Part shown: piece by piece, positions 1 through 10,250 of the stretch
How positions within the stretch are numbered: the first letter of the stretch is position 1
Layout of the letters: the number at the start of each line of letters is the position of its first letter
Assembly: GCA_026686845.1 (NCBI GenBank)
Contig: JAIVEN010000003.1
Span: 1,428,501-1,492,500 of the forward strand
DNA length: 64,000 bases
DNA from: Adenanthera pavonina
Taxonomy: Eukaryota > Streptophyta > Magnoliopsida > Fabales > Fabaceae
Direction: 5' to 3'
The notes under the pieces: generated by a model
The model's input: only the letters and a program-made list of their open reading frames with translations
Told to the model about the DNA's origin: nothing
Database searches by the model: none
Made by a program: the position numbers and the translations under genes

Positions 1-298
1 AAAAAAGGTTTAAGCTTATTTTTAACCAAATATTCTTTGTGCAATATAACATTTTCAATTTTGAAACAAATGTTTGAAATTTGAGCCATTAAACTAAGTA
101 TGCCAACAGATAAGTACACTAAATGGAGACAAAACAGCACATACTAAGAACATAATCAAGATGGGATCTAAAGGCTGTTGATAAAAATGAGTTTGGCTTT
201 TTCATCACCTTCATCTTATGTAACACGTTTAAAATCCCTTTACACTTGAGAGATATAAGATAGTTAACACATAATTAATGAATAAATAACATACTAAC

Positions 299-1500
299 CA
301 GAATAACAGCTTTGATATTGTCGTCAGTATGCCTTGGATTATCAAGGTCATTCCGCTGTTGAAGCCTTAGTAGAACATCAACTATATCTTCCTCTAATTG
401 GCCATGGCTGCTCTTTTTCTCTTTATGATCCTTGATAATGCTTTCTAGTATTCTATCAATCTCTCTGTGCAGCCTCTCAAGCCGACCTCTCATCCCACTG
501 ATTACTGGAAGCACTTTAATTGAAGGATACAGGTCGGAAACAGAGAAACCTCCAGCAAGCTTTAAGCTTCCTCCATTGTTGATAAGAAAGCTTCATGGTC
601 TCTACAGTTTTTACCAAAAGCTGCTCTTGATGTTATCCCAGTTGTAAGGGAGAAAAGATACTCACTAAGATTAATTACAGATCCTTCACTTGCAGAAATT
701 TTTGTGACAAGAGCTGAAACATCTTCTTCTCTTATGTGACTGAAAGATTGGACTCTCTTTGCAGATAATAGCTCCACAGTGCATATTTTCCGCAGGTGCC
801 TCTAGTAGCTTCCATAAGGAGAAAAGCCAATGTTGGTTGAGTTGTAAGAAATGACTCTAGAAGCAAGAAAATAGGGCCTGTTGGAGAAGATGATATCATG
901 TGTCTTCGTGATCTCTTTGGCCATTTCTGGGGACGAGACTACAATTCCGAAGTCTCTCCCAGCTGAAGATGCATTAAGGGTCCATATTTGTTTGCCAAGT
1001 CTCTTAGGGAGTGATGAGGCAGTGACCCAACAAACTGATGTAAGTTTCCCATGAGTGGGAATTTCCATGGCCCTGGTGGTAAGTTTCTGACAGAGTTTCT
1101 GGAATAAGGTCTTTTAACAATCCACAAACGATTAGTTCTACAATTTGCCTCATCTCAAATATCATAAATAGACAATGGAATGTTCAGTTAGAAGTTATAG
1201 ATAGAAAAGCTAACTCTGTGGCAGACTCCTTAGCTAAAATGGGATCTTCCTCCACAAGCCCACTGTGTTATGTGCTACAGGATCCTCCTACCTGCTGTCT
1301 GCATTTAGTGCAAAAAGATAGATTGGGATCTCTATCCCCTATGATGTATTAGTCTTATCTACTTTTTAACTTTCCTTTTCTTACCAAAAAAAAAAATACT
1401 TCATACCACTAGGAAATAGCAAAAGAAGGTGAAGAAGAAAGAAATCGGAACCTGGACCTCCATACTTAACAGAGAGAAAGGTGTAAATCATTGCAGGAAG
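299..1500 (-). pseudogene. P450-1: CYP71D-like exon 1 pseudogene, split by a LINE tail
   Basis: Remnant of a CYP71-clan cytochrome P450 (ER-bound haem monooxygenase family). Visible on the minus strand are the proline hinge LPPGPW near 1080, KYGPLMHLQLG, the SPYGSY segment, the helix-C region LRKICTVELLS and the end of exon 1, DNIKAVIL, with an intact GT donor at 298-297. Exon 2 with the haem site would lie left of the window. Damage: a TAG replaces the Trp codon after SPYGSY (near 803), frame changes occur near 550 and 960, and a LINE 3' end (about 1120-1397) interrupts the N-terminus. A hydrophobic stretch (FFLLHLLLLF, near 1415-1445) beyond the LINE may be the displaced membrane anchor; that join is inferred. 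Not functional. Confidence 0.85.
1120..1397 (+). mobile_element. LINE 3' fragment (RNase H end plus poly(A))
   Basis: Plus-strand reading gives a LINE-type RNase H C-terminus: QWNVQLEVIDRKANSVADSL continuing into AKMG, with the NxxADxLAK signature, then a stop near 1349, a short 3' UTR and an A-run at about 1386-1396. A 5'-truncated copy ending in poly(A) is what target-primed LINE insertion leaves. It lies in antisense inside the P450-1 exon. I could not define a target-site duplication. Confidence 0.75.
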
Positions 1501-2199
1501 CCCCAGGATGAGCTTTTACAATAAAACTAATTGAAGAAATTTATTATATAAATTTATATCTAAAATTTCTTTTCTTTCAAATTAATATAAATTTCAAGAA
1601 ATTTTCAATCACCATTACTATAGAGAAAACGTCTTGAGAAATACTCAAGAAGAAGAACAATCAATATCCTTGAGGTATTTACAAGTGTTGAAAATTCTCT
1701 GCTTCTAGTTGGCAGGTCTAAATTTGCCGCTGTTAGTCACCTGATGTCATGATGGCTCCTTAGCATAGCACAGACAAGTTCATGTTTAATAATAACACTT
1801 CACCCTTGTCAAAATAAAGCCCATAATTTTCAATGCAAGATCATAACATCTACCAACTTAAATATATACAAGAAAGCCATGTGAGAATGCCCAGCCACAA
1901 TGTCAGCTATCTATTAAATGAACTGAGTACAATCATATAATGTACCATATATATATATATATATATACCCCCAATGTTACAATAAACAATTTGAGCCTAA
2001 CATGTACAAGCTCGGTTAGGAATAACTGTTATCGATCCAGCAGCCAAGTGAGCTAAACTTTGATAAGATGTACTAGCTTTTAGCTTTTGGTACCTTTCAA
2101 CATAGCCTGAATATAAAATCAGTCACCAGGCTATAGAGCGAAAGAACGGCAGATATTTTTATAACTGTGCAAAGAGCTTAATCCTAAGGCTATGCTTGT
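1501..2199. other. Spacer between P450-1 and the coiled-coil gene
   Basis: AT-rich. It contains a (TA)n microsatellite at about 1950-1968 and presumably the 3' UTR of the minus-strand gene to its right. No coding signal seen. Confidence 0.5.
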
Positions 2200-5100
2200 C
2201 TATGTTTTCCTGCGTTTATCAACTGTATTACAAAGAAAATTTGGAGGAAGCTGGACTTCATTGAACTCAGACTCTGCAGAGGACGCCGAAGAGGAAGATT
2301 CATCATCAGTATCCAATGGATTTATACTTAATCCACCAGAAGAATTTGCTGATTCTGGGAACCATTTTCTTTTGAGAGTTCCAGTCTTATCATCCACTCC
2401 CACAGTTGCTTCTTTTCCACTCAAAGTTCCACTTGAGATACACTTATCATCATCACTGTCTTCAATCTCAATAACATCTTTTTGCAATCCCGAACTTCCA
2501 TTAGCTGTTACATAAGAGATATGTTAGATCTACAAACATAAAATTAGGCATGCCTATAAAACATTTCAAGAAATAGCTTGGAAATTGAAGAATATTAGAT
2601 TCTGTAACCCAAGTAAATTCTTGTTAGTTACTTCTGCACTTTATGGAAAGTCCAGCCTTGGACTATCCTTGTGTGTAAATATCCATGCTTTATCATATTC
2701 AAATGATATCTGTAGTAAAAAAATACCAGTAATCTCGTTATGTTACCTGCTTTTCCTTTCTTTTTGTAAGGTAAAGAAAACATTAAGGGAGAAGGAAGAA
2801 AATACAAAAAGAAGGATTCACAATCTTCTATGAATAGAAATATTAAAAATAACAGAAATCAAAGGATACTCAAATCCTCAAATCTCACATATTATCCACA
2901 AGCAGCTCTCTTCTATGTCCTAATCAAACTATGGGTTGATCTAAGGGTGGTGACAGAAATAATCCAGTGTCACATAAGTATTTTAGTTTTCCCCCAGTCA
3001 TTTCAACAAAGCTGATGAAGAACAGTGAGAAGCCAAGATTTAAACCAATAGTAATAAGTTATTCATGCGACCAAAACAAACTCTGCAATGAACCAAAGTT
3101 GACATGAATACATGTAAAAACAAAATATATTTGCTGGTTACAGAAACGGTAATCAATAATAGTTGCTTGGAAGTATTCCTTTAATATAATTGCTTTTCAA
3201 CACGAATGTTCTTATATAGTTTGAATTAAGCACATTTTTCCTTGTTAAATCAAATGAACATCAGAAGATAATAACAGATTAGAGTTCAAAAATATCTGTA
3301 AACAAATAGCTTAAACATTGAGCAACCTTGCTGGAAGGATCCAGAAAGCTCCTCAGCATTTGCTCCAATTTCAACAAGAGTATCTGCATTCATTTCTATC
3401 TCATTCAACAGTTTTGGAAGAAACATCAACCACGTGAATCCATGTAGCAAAAGGAGATAAATGCGAAATTTCCATACCTGATGCATCTAGCACAGCTTTG
3501 TTTGAAGTGTCCGGCAATTGCCTAGTGCCTTCAACGCAGATATGAGTATCTCTGGACATGCAAGCCTTTCTCTGTGAAGGAGAGGAGTCTACAGTGGTAT
3601 GGCCACATATGACAACATTCATTTCCTTTTCATCTATGACTTTAGTAGGAACTGCTGGATCAGTGTTTCTTTGAATCTCAGATGCCTCCTCAGTGTTTCC
3701 TTCAATTTCAACAGGAGTATCTGCAGTCATTTCTATCTCATTCAAAAAATTTGGAAGAAACATCAGCCATGTGTATCCATGTAGCAAAAGGAGATAACTG
3801 CTAAATTTCCATACCTGATGCACTTAGAACATCCTTGTTTGGAGTGTCCAGGGATTGCCTAGTGCTGTCATTAACAGCGAGATCGGTATTCCCAGACTCA
3901 CAGGTCTTCCTCTGTGAAGAAGAGGAGTCTGCAGGGGCACTTCCACACTCATGGCCATGCATATCAGCTTCATTCATTTCCTTTTTGTCCATGGCTTCTG
4001 TAGAAATCCCTGGAATGCGACCAAAACAAAATCTGGAGTGAACCAAAGTTCACATAAATACATGCCAAAACAAAATATATTTGTAAGAACCAATAACCAA
4101 TAATAGTTGCTTGGAAGTATTCTTTTAATATAATTGCTTTTCAACACAAATGTTCTTATATATTGTTTTAATTAAACACATTTTGCTTCATTACAACAAA
4201 TGAACTTCAGAAGAAGATGACAGATTAGAGTTCAAAAAGTATCTGCAAACAAATAACAGAAGCATTGAGCAACCAAGCTGGCAGGATCCAGTGGAAATAT
4301 TCAAGCAACTAAGTCTACTTGATAAACAGTATAGCCTACGCTATACAGCAAAAGCCAAGGCCACTAAAATTAATATGGGACAAATCGAGAGTTTTATGTG
4401 GAAAAAATGAGAATTCAATCATATATCTCCATGAAATGGGACGGCTATCAGCAAGCAGCAAAGTCTGTATCAAATGAAACTCAAGAATAAAAAGGCCCCC
4501 AAAATATCAAGGAATGAAAATTCAATCATATGTCCCGATGAAATGATATCAGCAAGCAGTAAAGTCTGTATCAAAGGAGACTCGATAATAGATAAAAGGG
4601 CCCCCCCCAATATCAAAGGCTATCCACAAGCAGGACTCTCAGGATTAAGCCTTCAGGTCAACAACAAAGATAGGCATGATGTATAATAATCTCCCAAATA
4701 CGTATTCTTACTTCCTGTCATTCTTCCAATTCATTTGACCAAAAACAAAGCCATAGAAGGGTTAAAATCAGGGAGCTAATATAATCAATAATGAGTATTA
4801 TAGATTGTTCATAACTAAGAAATCCACAGTATACTAAAATTCACAAAAAATATTTGCATGAAGCAACTTTTATAGATTTGAATTGAATGCTTCTCATCTG
4901 CAGTACACAATCACTTCCGCTTAATCACTATTCCTTCAAGAAAATTGAGAGTTGAAAGTACCCTACTGATATGGGGCACATCTTCATATCTTCATACACA
5001 TTTCCACCACAAATGGACAACACCTAAGATGGATTGAAATATTCTTACTCACCCCTAAAATGGACCTTGTCTTACATTCCTTGTGTTTTACCTCCTAAAT

Positions 5101-6142
5101 AAATCACAAAAGATCTATTACCCTAGTATTTTAACTAAAATTCCAAACAGAGGGTAGGTAAATATCTTCCCTCATTTCCCTTCACTATAAACAACTTTCT
5201 TAACTTTATCCTCTAAAATCCTAAACAAATGATTTGTTATGCCACAATTACTTTAAAAACTTTAACAGCCCTTCCACCAATCGAAAGATATATGCACCAC
5301 ATACAGACCCAATTAATCACAGTTCTCTAAACTATTCACAGTTACGTATTGCATATTGCCTTAGTAAATCATGAAATGTCAAGGTTCCAGCTAATGCAGT
5401 TACGAAGTTAACATTTTTAATCTGAAAACAGTACCAAATTAAATTCATCCAATCTTTTTTATCTCATTGAAAAATTGGGCAAGCAGCATCATGCGTATCC
5501 ATGAAGCAAAAAGAGATCCACGCTAAATTTCATACCTGATGCACCTAGCACAGCCTTATTTGGAGTGTCCGGGGATGGCCTGGTGTCGTCAGTGATTCTT
5601 CGAGCCCCAGATAGCTCCTCAGCCTTTCCCCTAATTCTATCATGGTTGTCTCCATAGGTGCACGGCTCCGCACCTTTCTCCACCGCCAAAAGCCGCTCAT
5701 TCAGCTCGGCAAACTTTATCTTCAAAGACTTGACAGCTGATTCAGCCCTGCGTTTTTCATCCTCCAATTTACGTATCTGAATCCGCAGCTCAGCAATAGT
5801 ATTTCCGTCATCCATGCCATTCTTCTTCTTGACTGCTTCCAACAGTCTCTCATATCTCTGCTCAGCCTTCTTTCCCCTCTCAGATTGCTCCTTGTATTTC
5901 TGCAACTGCTCTTCAATATTCATCCTCTCCAGCCTCGCCACTTCTAGTTTCTCGTTCAGAGCCTTAATCTCGGCCTTCAGTTTGGTCTCCTTTGAAACCA
6001 AGGTCTCCTCCACGCGATTATAATCAACCACACGAAATGCAGTTCGCAACTTCGAAATCAACTGCGTTATACTCAGCGACATTAAATTTCTTATGTCTGC
6101 AGTGCCATCGGACGCTTGTGTGAGGGCAGACCGACGCTCCAT
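2200..6142 (-). CDS. Uncharacterised coiled-coil protein with duplicated internal exons
   Basis: I do not recognise this gene. Four minus-strand exons join in frame with consensus borders: 5536-6142, 3815-4009, 3478-3654 and 2200-2504, giving about 427 aa. Residues about 45-165 are heptad-like and rich in Glu/Lys/Leu, so a long coiled coil is likely. The two middle exons (65 and 59 codons) are homologous to each other and to the end of exon 1: all end in a D-x-(P/S)-NK-x-VL-x-ASG pattern and all introns are phase 1, so units can be added or lost without breaking the frame. The last exon has an acidic VIEIEDSDDD stretch resembling a SUMO-interacting motif, a Ser-rich acidic patch and a basic KRRK end, suggesting a nuclear protein. 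No transmembrane segment is seen. Splicing is predicted only; minor exons could be missed. Confidence 0.6.
3041..4300. repeat. Nested tandem duplication in the coiled-coil gene
   Basis: Two levels of repetition are visible. Intronic sequence at about 3068-3350 recurs at 4017-4300 (shift about 949 bp). Inside it, a unit of about 337 bp (about 3372-3708 and 3709-4016), made of intron plus exon, is duplicated. Copies are clearly diverged but easily aligned. Confidence 0.7.
4406..4618. repeat. Two-copy tandem repeat, about 106 bp, in intron 1
   Basis: Copy 1 (about 4406-4511) and copy 2 (about 4513-4618) share the blocks AATTCAATCATAT, ATCAGCAAGCAG and AAAGTCTGTATCAAA and both end in a C-run. 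Short apparent ORFs here are artefacts. Confidence 0.75.
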
Positions 6143-6400
6143 TTTAACCCTAGAAGGATCAGAACTAAGGGAGAGCGAATCAAATTTCGATATACGGTCT
6201 CAGAGCACCTGATATCTGGCCGAGCCTTTGTTTGTTACGCGACGCCGAGAGTTTGAGCTTCCCCAACGGAAATACCATTCACATGGCACAGGTTTGTGCT
6301 TTTAGGACGCGGCCTTTTGGCTTAGTTGGGAGAGAAAAATGAAGACGGTGTGAAGGGAAAGCCACCTAAACGACGACGTATTTGGAATTCAGGTACTTCA
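6143..6400 (-). promoter_or_regulatory. Upstream region of the coiled-coil gene
   Basis: Less AT-rich than its surroundings and directly upstream of the ATG at 6142. No clear TATA box was found at the expected distance, as is common for housekeeping plant genes. Assignment as promoter is positional. Confidence 0.35.
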
Positions 6401-6619
6401 CCCTTTTTTTTTCTTTTGACCAACATGTACTCCCCCTTTCACAATGTTCACATGCTTTAATCATTGTGCTCGATGTTTTGCCAGCCGTATATATTATGTG
6501 TGGAGTAGATGTAACCATACTCATTTCTAAAAATTTCTAAAAATGGTTATTTTAAATTGATTTAGTAAATTAATATAATTTTAAAAATATTTTAAATATT
6601 TTTTTATTATTTATATGCT

Positions 6620-7040
6620 AAAAAATAAAATAAGAAATTAAAGAAATTAAAAATATTTGAAAAATAAAATAAAGAAAAAAATTAATAAAATAAAATTAAA
6701 AAATAATTATTTATTTATAATGATGGATTTGACTCAGAATCAGAGCCTGAGATCTATATACTATGTAATAAAGATTAAGTTTACGTAGTTTGGAATAGAA
6801 AATACATGTTAGTTAGTTGATATTTTTTAATTATAATTTTATAATAAGAGAAAGTTAATTGAAAATAATTTATCATTTTACAAACAAAACAATTTTCTGA
6901 AATTTGGGTTGATATTTTTTAATTTACAAAAGATAATTTAATTTTGCTTAATTACTCTTTTTTTTATTTTGAAAATACTTTTGATTTTTTTGGCTTTTGA
7001 AAATATTTTTTGCATTTTTGGGGAATTTTTCTATTTTTAT
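6620..7040. repeat. Decayed LTR fragment of the Tat/Ogre-like family
   Basis: The block with TTTGACTCAGAATCAGAGCC, TTTACGTAGTTTGG, GAGAAAGTTAA, AACAAAACAATTTTCTGA and TTTACAAAAGATAAT follows the same order as the LTRs at 19940-20165 and 33375-33600. It is strongly diverged, so an older insertion of the same family, probably a truncated or solo LTR. No internal domains are nearby. Confidence 0.75.
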
Positions 7041-7692
7041 TTATTTGATAAAAATAAAATCAATTCACCTATTATAAACTCATCATCATACTTAATAGAC
7101 TGACTTCTTAATCACCTATGTGATATATTATGTGATATATATATATATATGTGTGTGTGTATTTTAATAAAGAATTAGAAAATATTTTTATATTTATTTA
7201 AAAAAATTTAAACATATTGTTTTTCAAAAAGAAAATTTATGAGTAATTATTATTTATTTTGAATCACACGGCCTGACCAATACGCTTATGTTGACTTGTT
7301 ATCTCATGCGATAATGTGATTAACTCAAATACTTGCATGGATTCAAAAACCTCCCATGGCATGGTTATTTTGAATATCTACGTGGGTTCAAAAATCTCAC
7401 AAGAGGAAGTAGTAAATTATATTGGATAAAAGCAAATTTTAAAAATAAAACTTATATTTTGGACCAGAGAAAATAGCAAATTATTTTTTCAGCTAAAGCA
7501 TATATTTGATCCTATAATGTTGTAGTAATTTTTAATTTAATCTTTTAACTTTATTAAGTTTTGTTTTAATCTTTTAACTTTTAAAAAGTTATTAAAATTT
7601 TTCTCATACTTAACACCATTAAATTGGTTTAGCAATTGACATATAATTTTTAATGTTTGCTTACTTATTCCTAAATTTCCAACTCATCATAT

Positions 7693-7850
7693 ATTTTTCT
7701 TGGTCAAAAAGTAAAAGTGAGAAACTCATCATATTTTATTACAAAGAAAAAAAATCTCATCCATTTGCTAATTTCTTGGCCAAAAAGAAAAAGTGAAAAC
7801 TCATCATATTTTATTAAAAAAAAAATCTCATCCATTTGCTAACCCTCTTT
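7693..7850. repeat. Two-copy direct repeat, about 80 bp
   Basis: Both copies run from TTCTTGGtCAAAAAG through AACTCATCATATTTTATTA to AATCTCATCCATTTGCTAA. It lies inside the larger inverted-repeat element. Confidence 0.75.
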
Positions 7851-7884
7851 CAGCTAGCCTTGTGTAAATTTTTTCATCCTTACT

Positions 7885-8285
7885 TAGAGCCGATAATATG
7901 GCTTAAATTTGACAGACCAATCTATTTAACTCGATAAAATGAGTAAATTGCACCTTAAAAATAAGAGTTCGAATAAAAAATAGACTTTTGGGATCAAGTC
8001 AATCAAACCTATGGCATATATGGGTTAACTCAAGCAGGTCATGGACCGGTTCTATTTGACCCTTTTTTTAAATATTAAAAAATATATTATTTTATTAATT
8101 AGTTAGGTATAAATTATAAAATTTAAATATTATATTAATTTTTTGTGAATACTAGTAATTATTGCTCATATTAATTTAAATAATTATATAAAAAATTAAA
8201 AATATATTTAAAAAAATATAGACTCACGGCTTGAGTTTATAAAGCTGAACCTATTTTGACAGTTATGACCATTTTGCCAACCCTA
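7885..8285. mobile_element. Possible nested hAT-type MITE
   Basis: The left end TAGAGCCGATAATATGG and the reverse complement of the right end, TAGGGTTGGCAAAATGG, match at about two thirds of positions and resemble hAT-family termini. Flanking 8-mers match only weakly, so this is tentative. Confidence 0.3.
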
Positions 8286-8950
8286 TCGCCACGGAGCATG
8301 AAGGTGAAATCTTTTTTTCCCTTTTTTCTCATTATTTAACATCAAAAGGCAACCATTTTGTTAGAATAGAAACATTTATTTTATGTGGTTTGAGTAATTA
8401 GGAATGGGATGACAATTAATCAACAAATAAAACTCATACATCTTTTGTTGTTTTTTATCTATCATATCTTAAGAAAATTTTTGTTTCTTTTTATCTATTA
8501 TTTTAAAATTTTAATATAATATTAATTATTATTTTTTTACTTATATTTTCATTTCTCATCTTAAAAGTCAAAGATAATATTGATTATTTTTTATCTATTT
8601 ATTATTTGTTCTTTTTTCACCATGACATGTGAGTTCCATCGGGACAGCAAGACATGCAGAAGTGGTGGGCGTTGGGAGAAATAACGTTAATGAATGTGTG
8701 ATTTAGATATTAAGGAAGGTCTTTCTTACAAAATCAATGACTTGGAAATTAAATATTAAATGAGTTGGTTTTAAAAATTAAATCTCAGCATTTCTATTAA
8801 ATTAACGATGTTAAGCATAAGGAAAATTTTAATTACATTTTAAAGTTAAATTATTAAAACAAAACTTAATGAAGTTATGATCAAATTGACCTACAAAAAA
8901 ATTAAAGAATCAAATATATACTTTAACCTATTTTTTCATTGGTATCTTTC

Positions 8951-10250
8951 ACTATATATTAAACAATCATGAATCATTGATTTAATTATAAAAGTTTAAC
9001 TATTTAATTAGAGATATTTTTAAAAAATATTTTAAATTGTGAGACATTTAAAAAGTCTAACCACTTTTTAACTATTTTCTTAATATTAGTGAGGTGGTTA
9101 ACTGTATCTTATATTTAAGACCTAAGATAATATTAAGTTAATTAAGACCAATTTGTTAACAGTTCAACCATAGTCTGACCAGTAAATCTTGAATCGGCGC
9201 CTCAATCGATTTAATTATCAGTCCAATTTTTAATACATTAACTTTAATTTAAATTTATTTTTTTAATTTACATCCTTAAAAAGACTAAGATAACAATATA
9301 TTTATTTTATTTGGACCAATTTATTTTATTTTTATTTAAAATAATCTCTTAAATTTTAAATGTTAAACAATTATTCATCAAATTTTTATATTATCTCATA
9401 AATATTCGTTTTTTGTTATATCTTTAAATTCCATAAGCATTTTTTTGGTCAACATTGTTTAATTGTTGCAGATGTTATATAAATAGTGTCATATATATTA
9501 AAGAAAAATTAATCAATGAATGCTTATAATATATCAACTCTGTTTTCCTCTGTTATCAGTGAAAATTGAAACCACAAAACTAATAATAATTTAAATTTGA
9601 ATCTTCTAATTAACATGGTGCTTTGATAGTTTGCTAGAAAACTCATTAAACTAATAATATATAAAATTAAAAATATATTAATTTTATTAATACTAATTTA
9701 ATTATAATTAATGATCATTAAACTTTAAACAATAACCTCCGACCATCTTGGGTTTTTAATACCTTCCTCCTAGTTGTCACTAATCCTTTAATTTCCTTTA
9801 CTCTTTTTGTCGTTTCTGTTCTGAGATGCCCTTAAATTATTGACCTTATCAAATGCCATTATAATATTTTGAACATTCGCTGTATTGAATGATCTAAAGT
9901 ATGATAAAAGCAAATCCCGCTTTAAATTATTGGCATATTACGATATTCTCTTATTGCTTTTGCGCCTAAGATCATTCCTCATTTTTCCGTTTTAAACTTT
10001 TACATGTGAGATACATTCAACCATTATGAAAATATGCTAAAGCAACTATTAAAATCTGACCCGCTAATCAAACTATACTCATAAATGGAAACAAAAACGC
10101 AAAAAGCAGAAATAGAAAATTCAGTATTAAGTGGTGGCCTAAACTGGAACATCTTCATTGTGTGCTCTTAACTTGCATATCATCTGGCTTAAAAAAAAAA
10201 CAGAAAAGAAGGCCTACATACGTACATACATACATATATATATATATATG
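8951..10250. other. AT-rich spacer, includes P450-2 3' flank
   Basis: No coding signal. From about 9760 it aligns with the 3' flank of P450-3 (from about 16405; shared TTTCCTTTACT, CTGAGATGC and CTTTAAATTATTGGCA), so the tandem gene duplication included several hundred bases downstream of the stop. Confidence 0.55.

Larger units (their letters stand above)
7470..8950. mobile_element. Long terminal-inverted-repeat element, non-coding
   Basis: The segment from about 7480 to 7640 reappears as its reverse complement at about 8770-8945: both arms carry ATATATTTGAT, TTAAGTTTTGTTTTAAT and a CTTAACA-type block in the same order. The arms are about 160-170 bp. No transposase ORF, so a non-autonomous DNA element. 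Exact ends and target duplication are not resolved. Confidence 0.6.

Noticed and set aside
3286..3486. Possible third internal exon of the coiled-coil gene
   Set aside because: Homologous to the duplicated unit, but the frame is mostly intron text (LLLLHGFTWLM) and lacks a matching acceptor-exon-donor set.
4474..4686. A 70-codon plus-strand frame
   Set aside because: Lies on a tandem repeat inside an intron of the coiled-coil gene.
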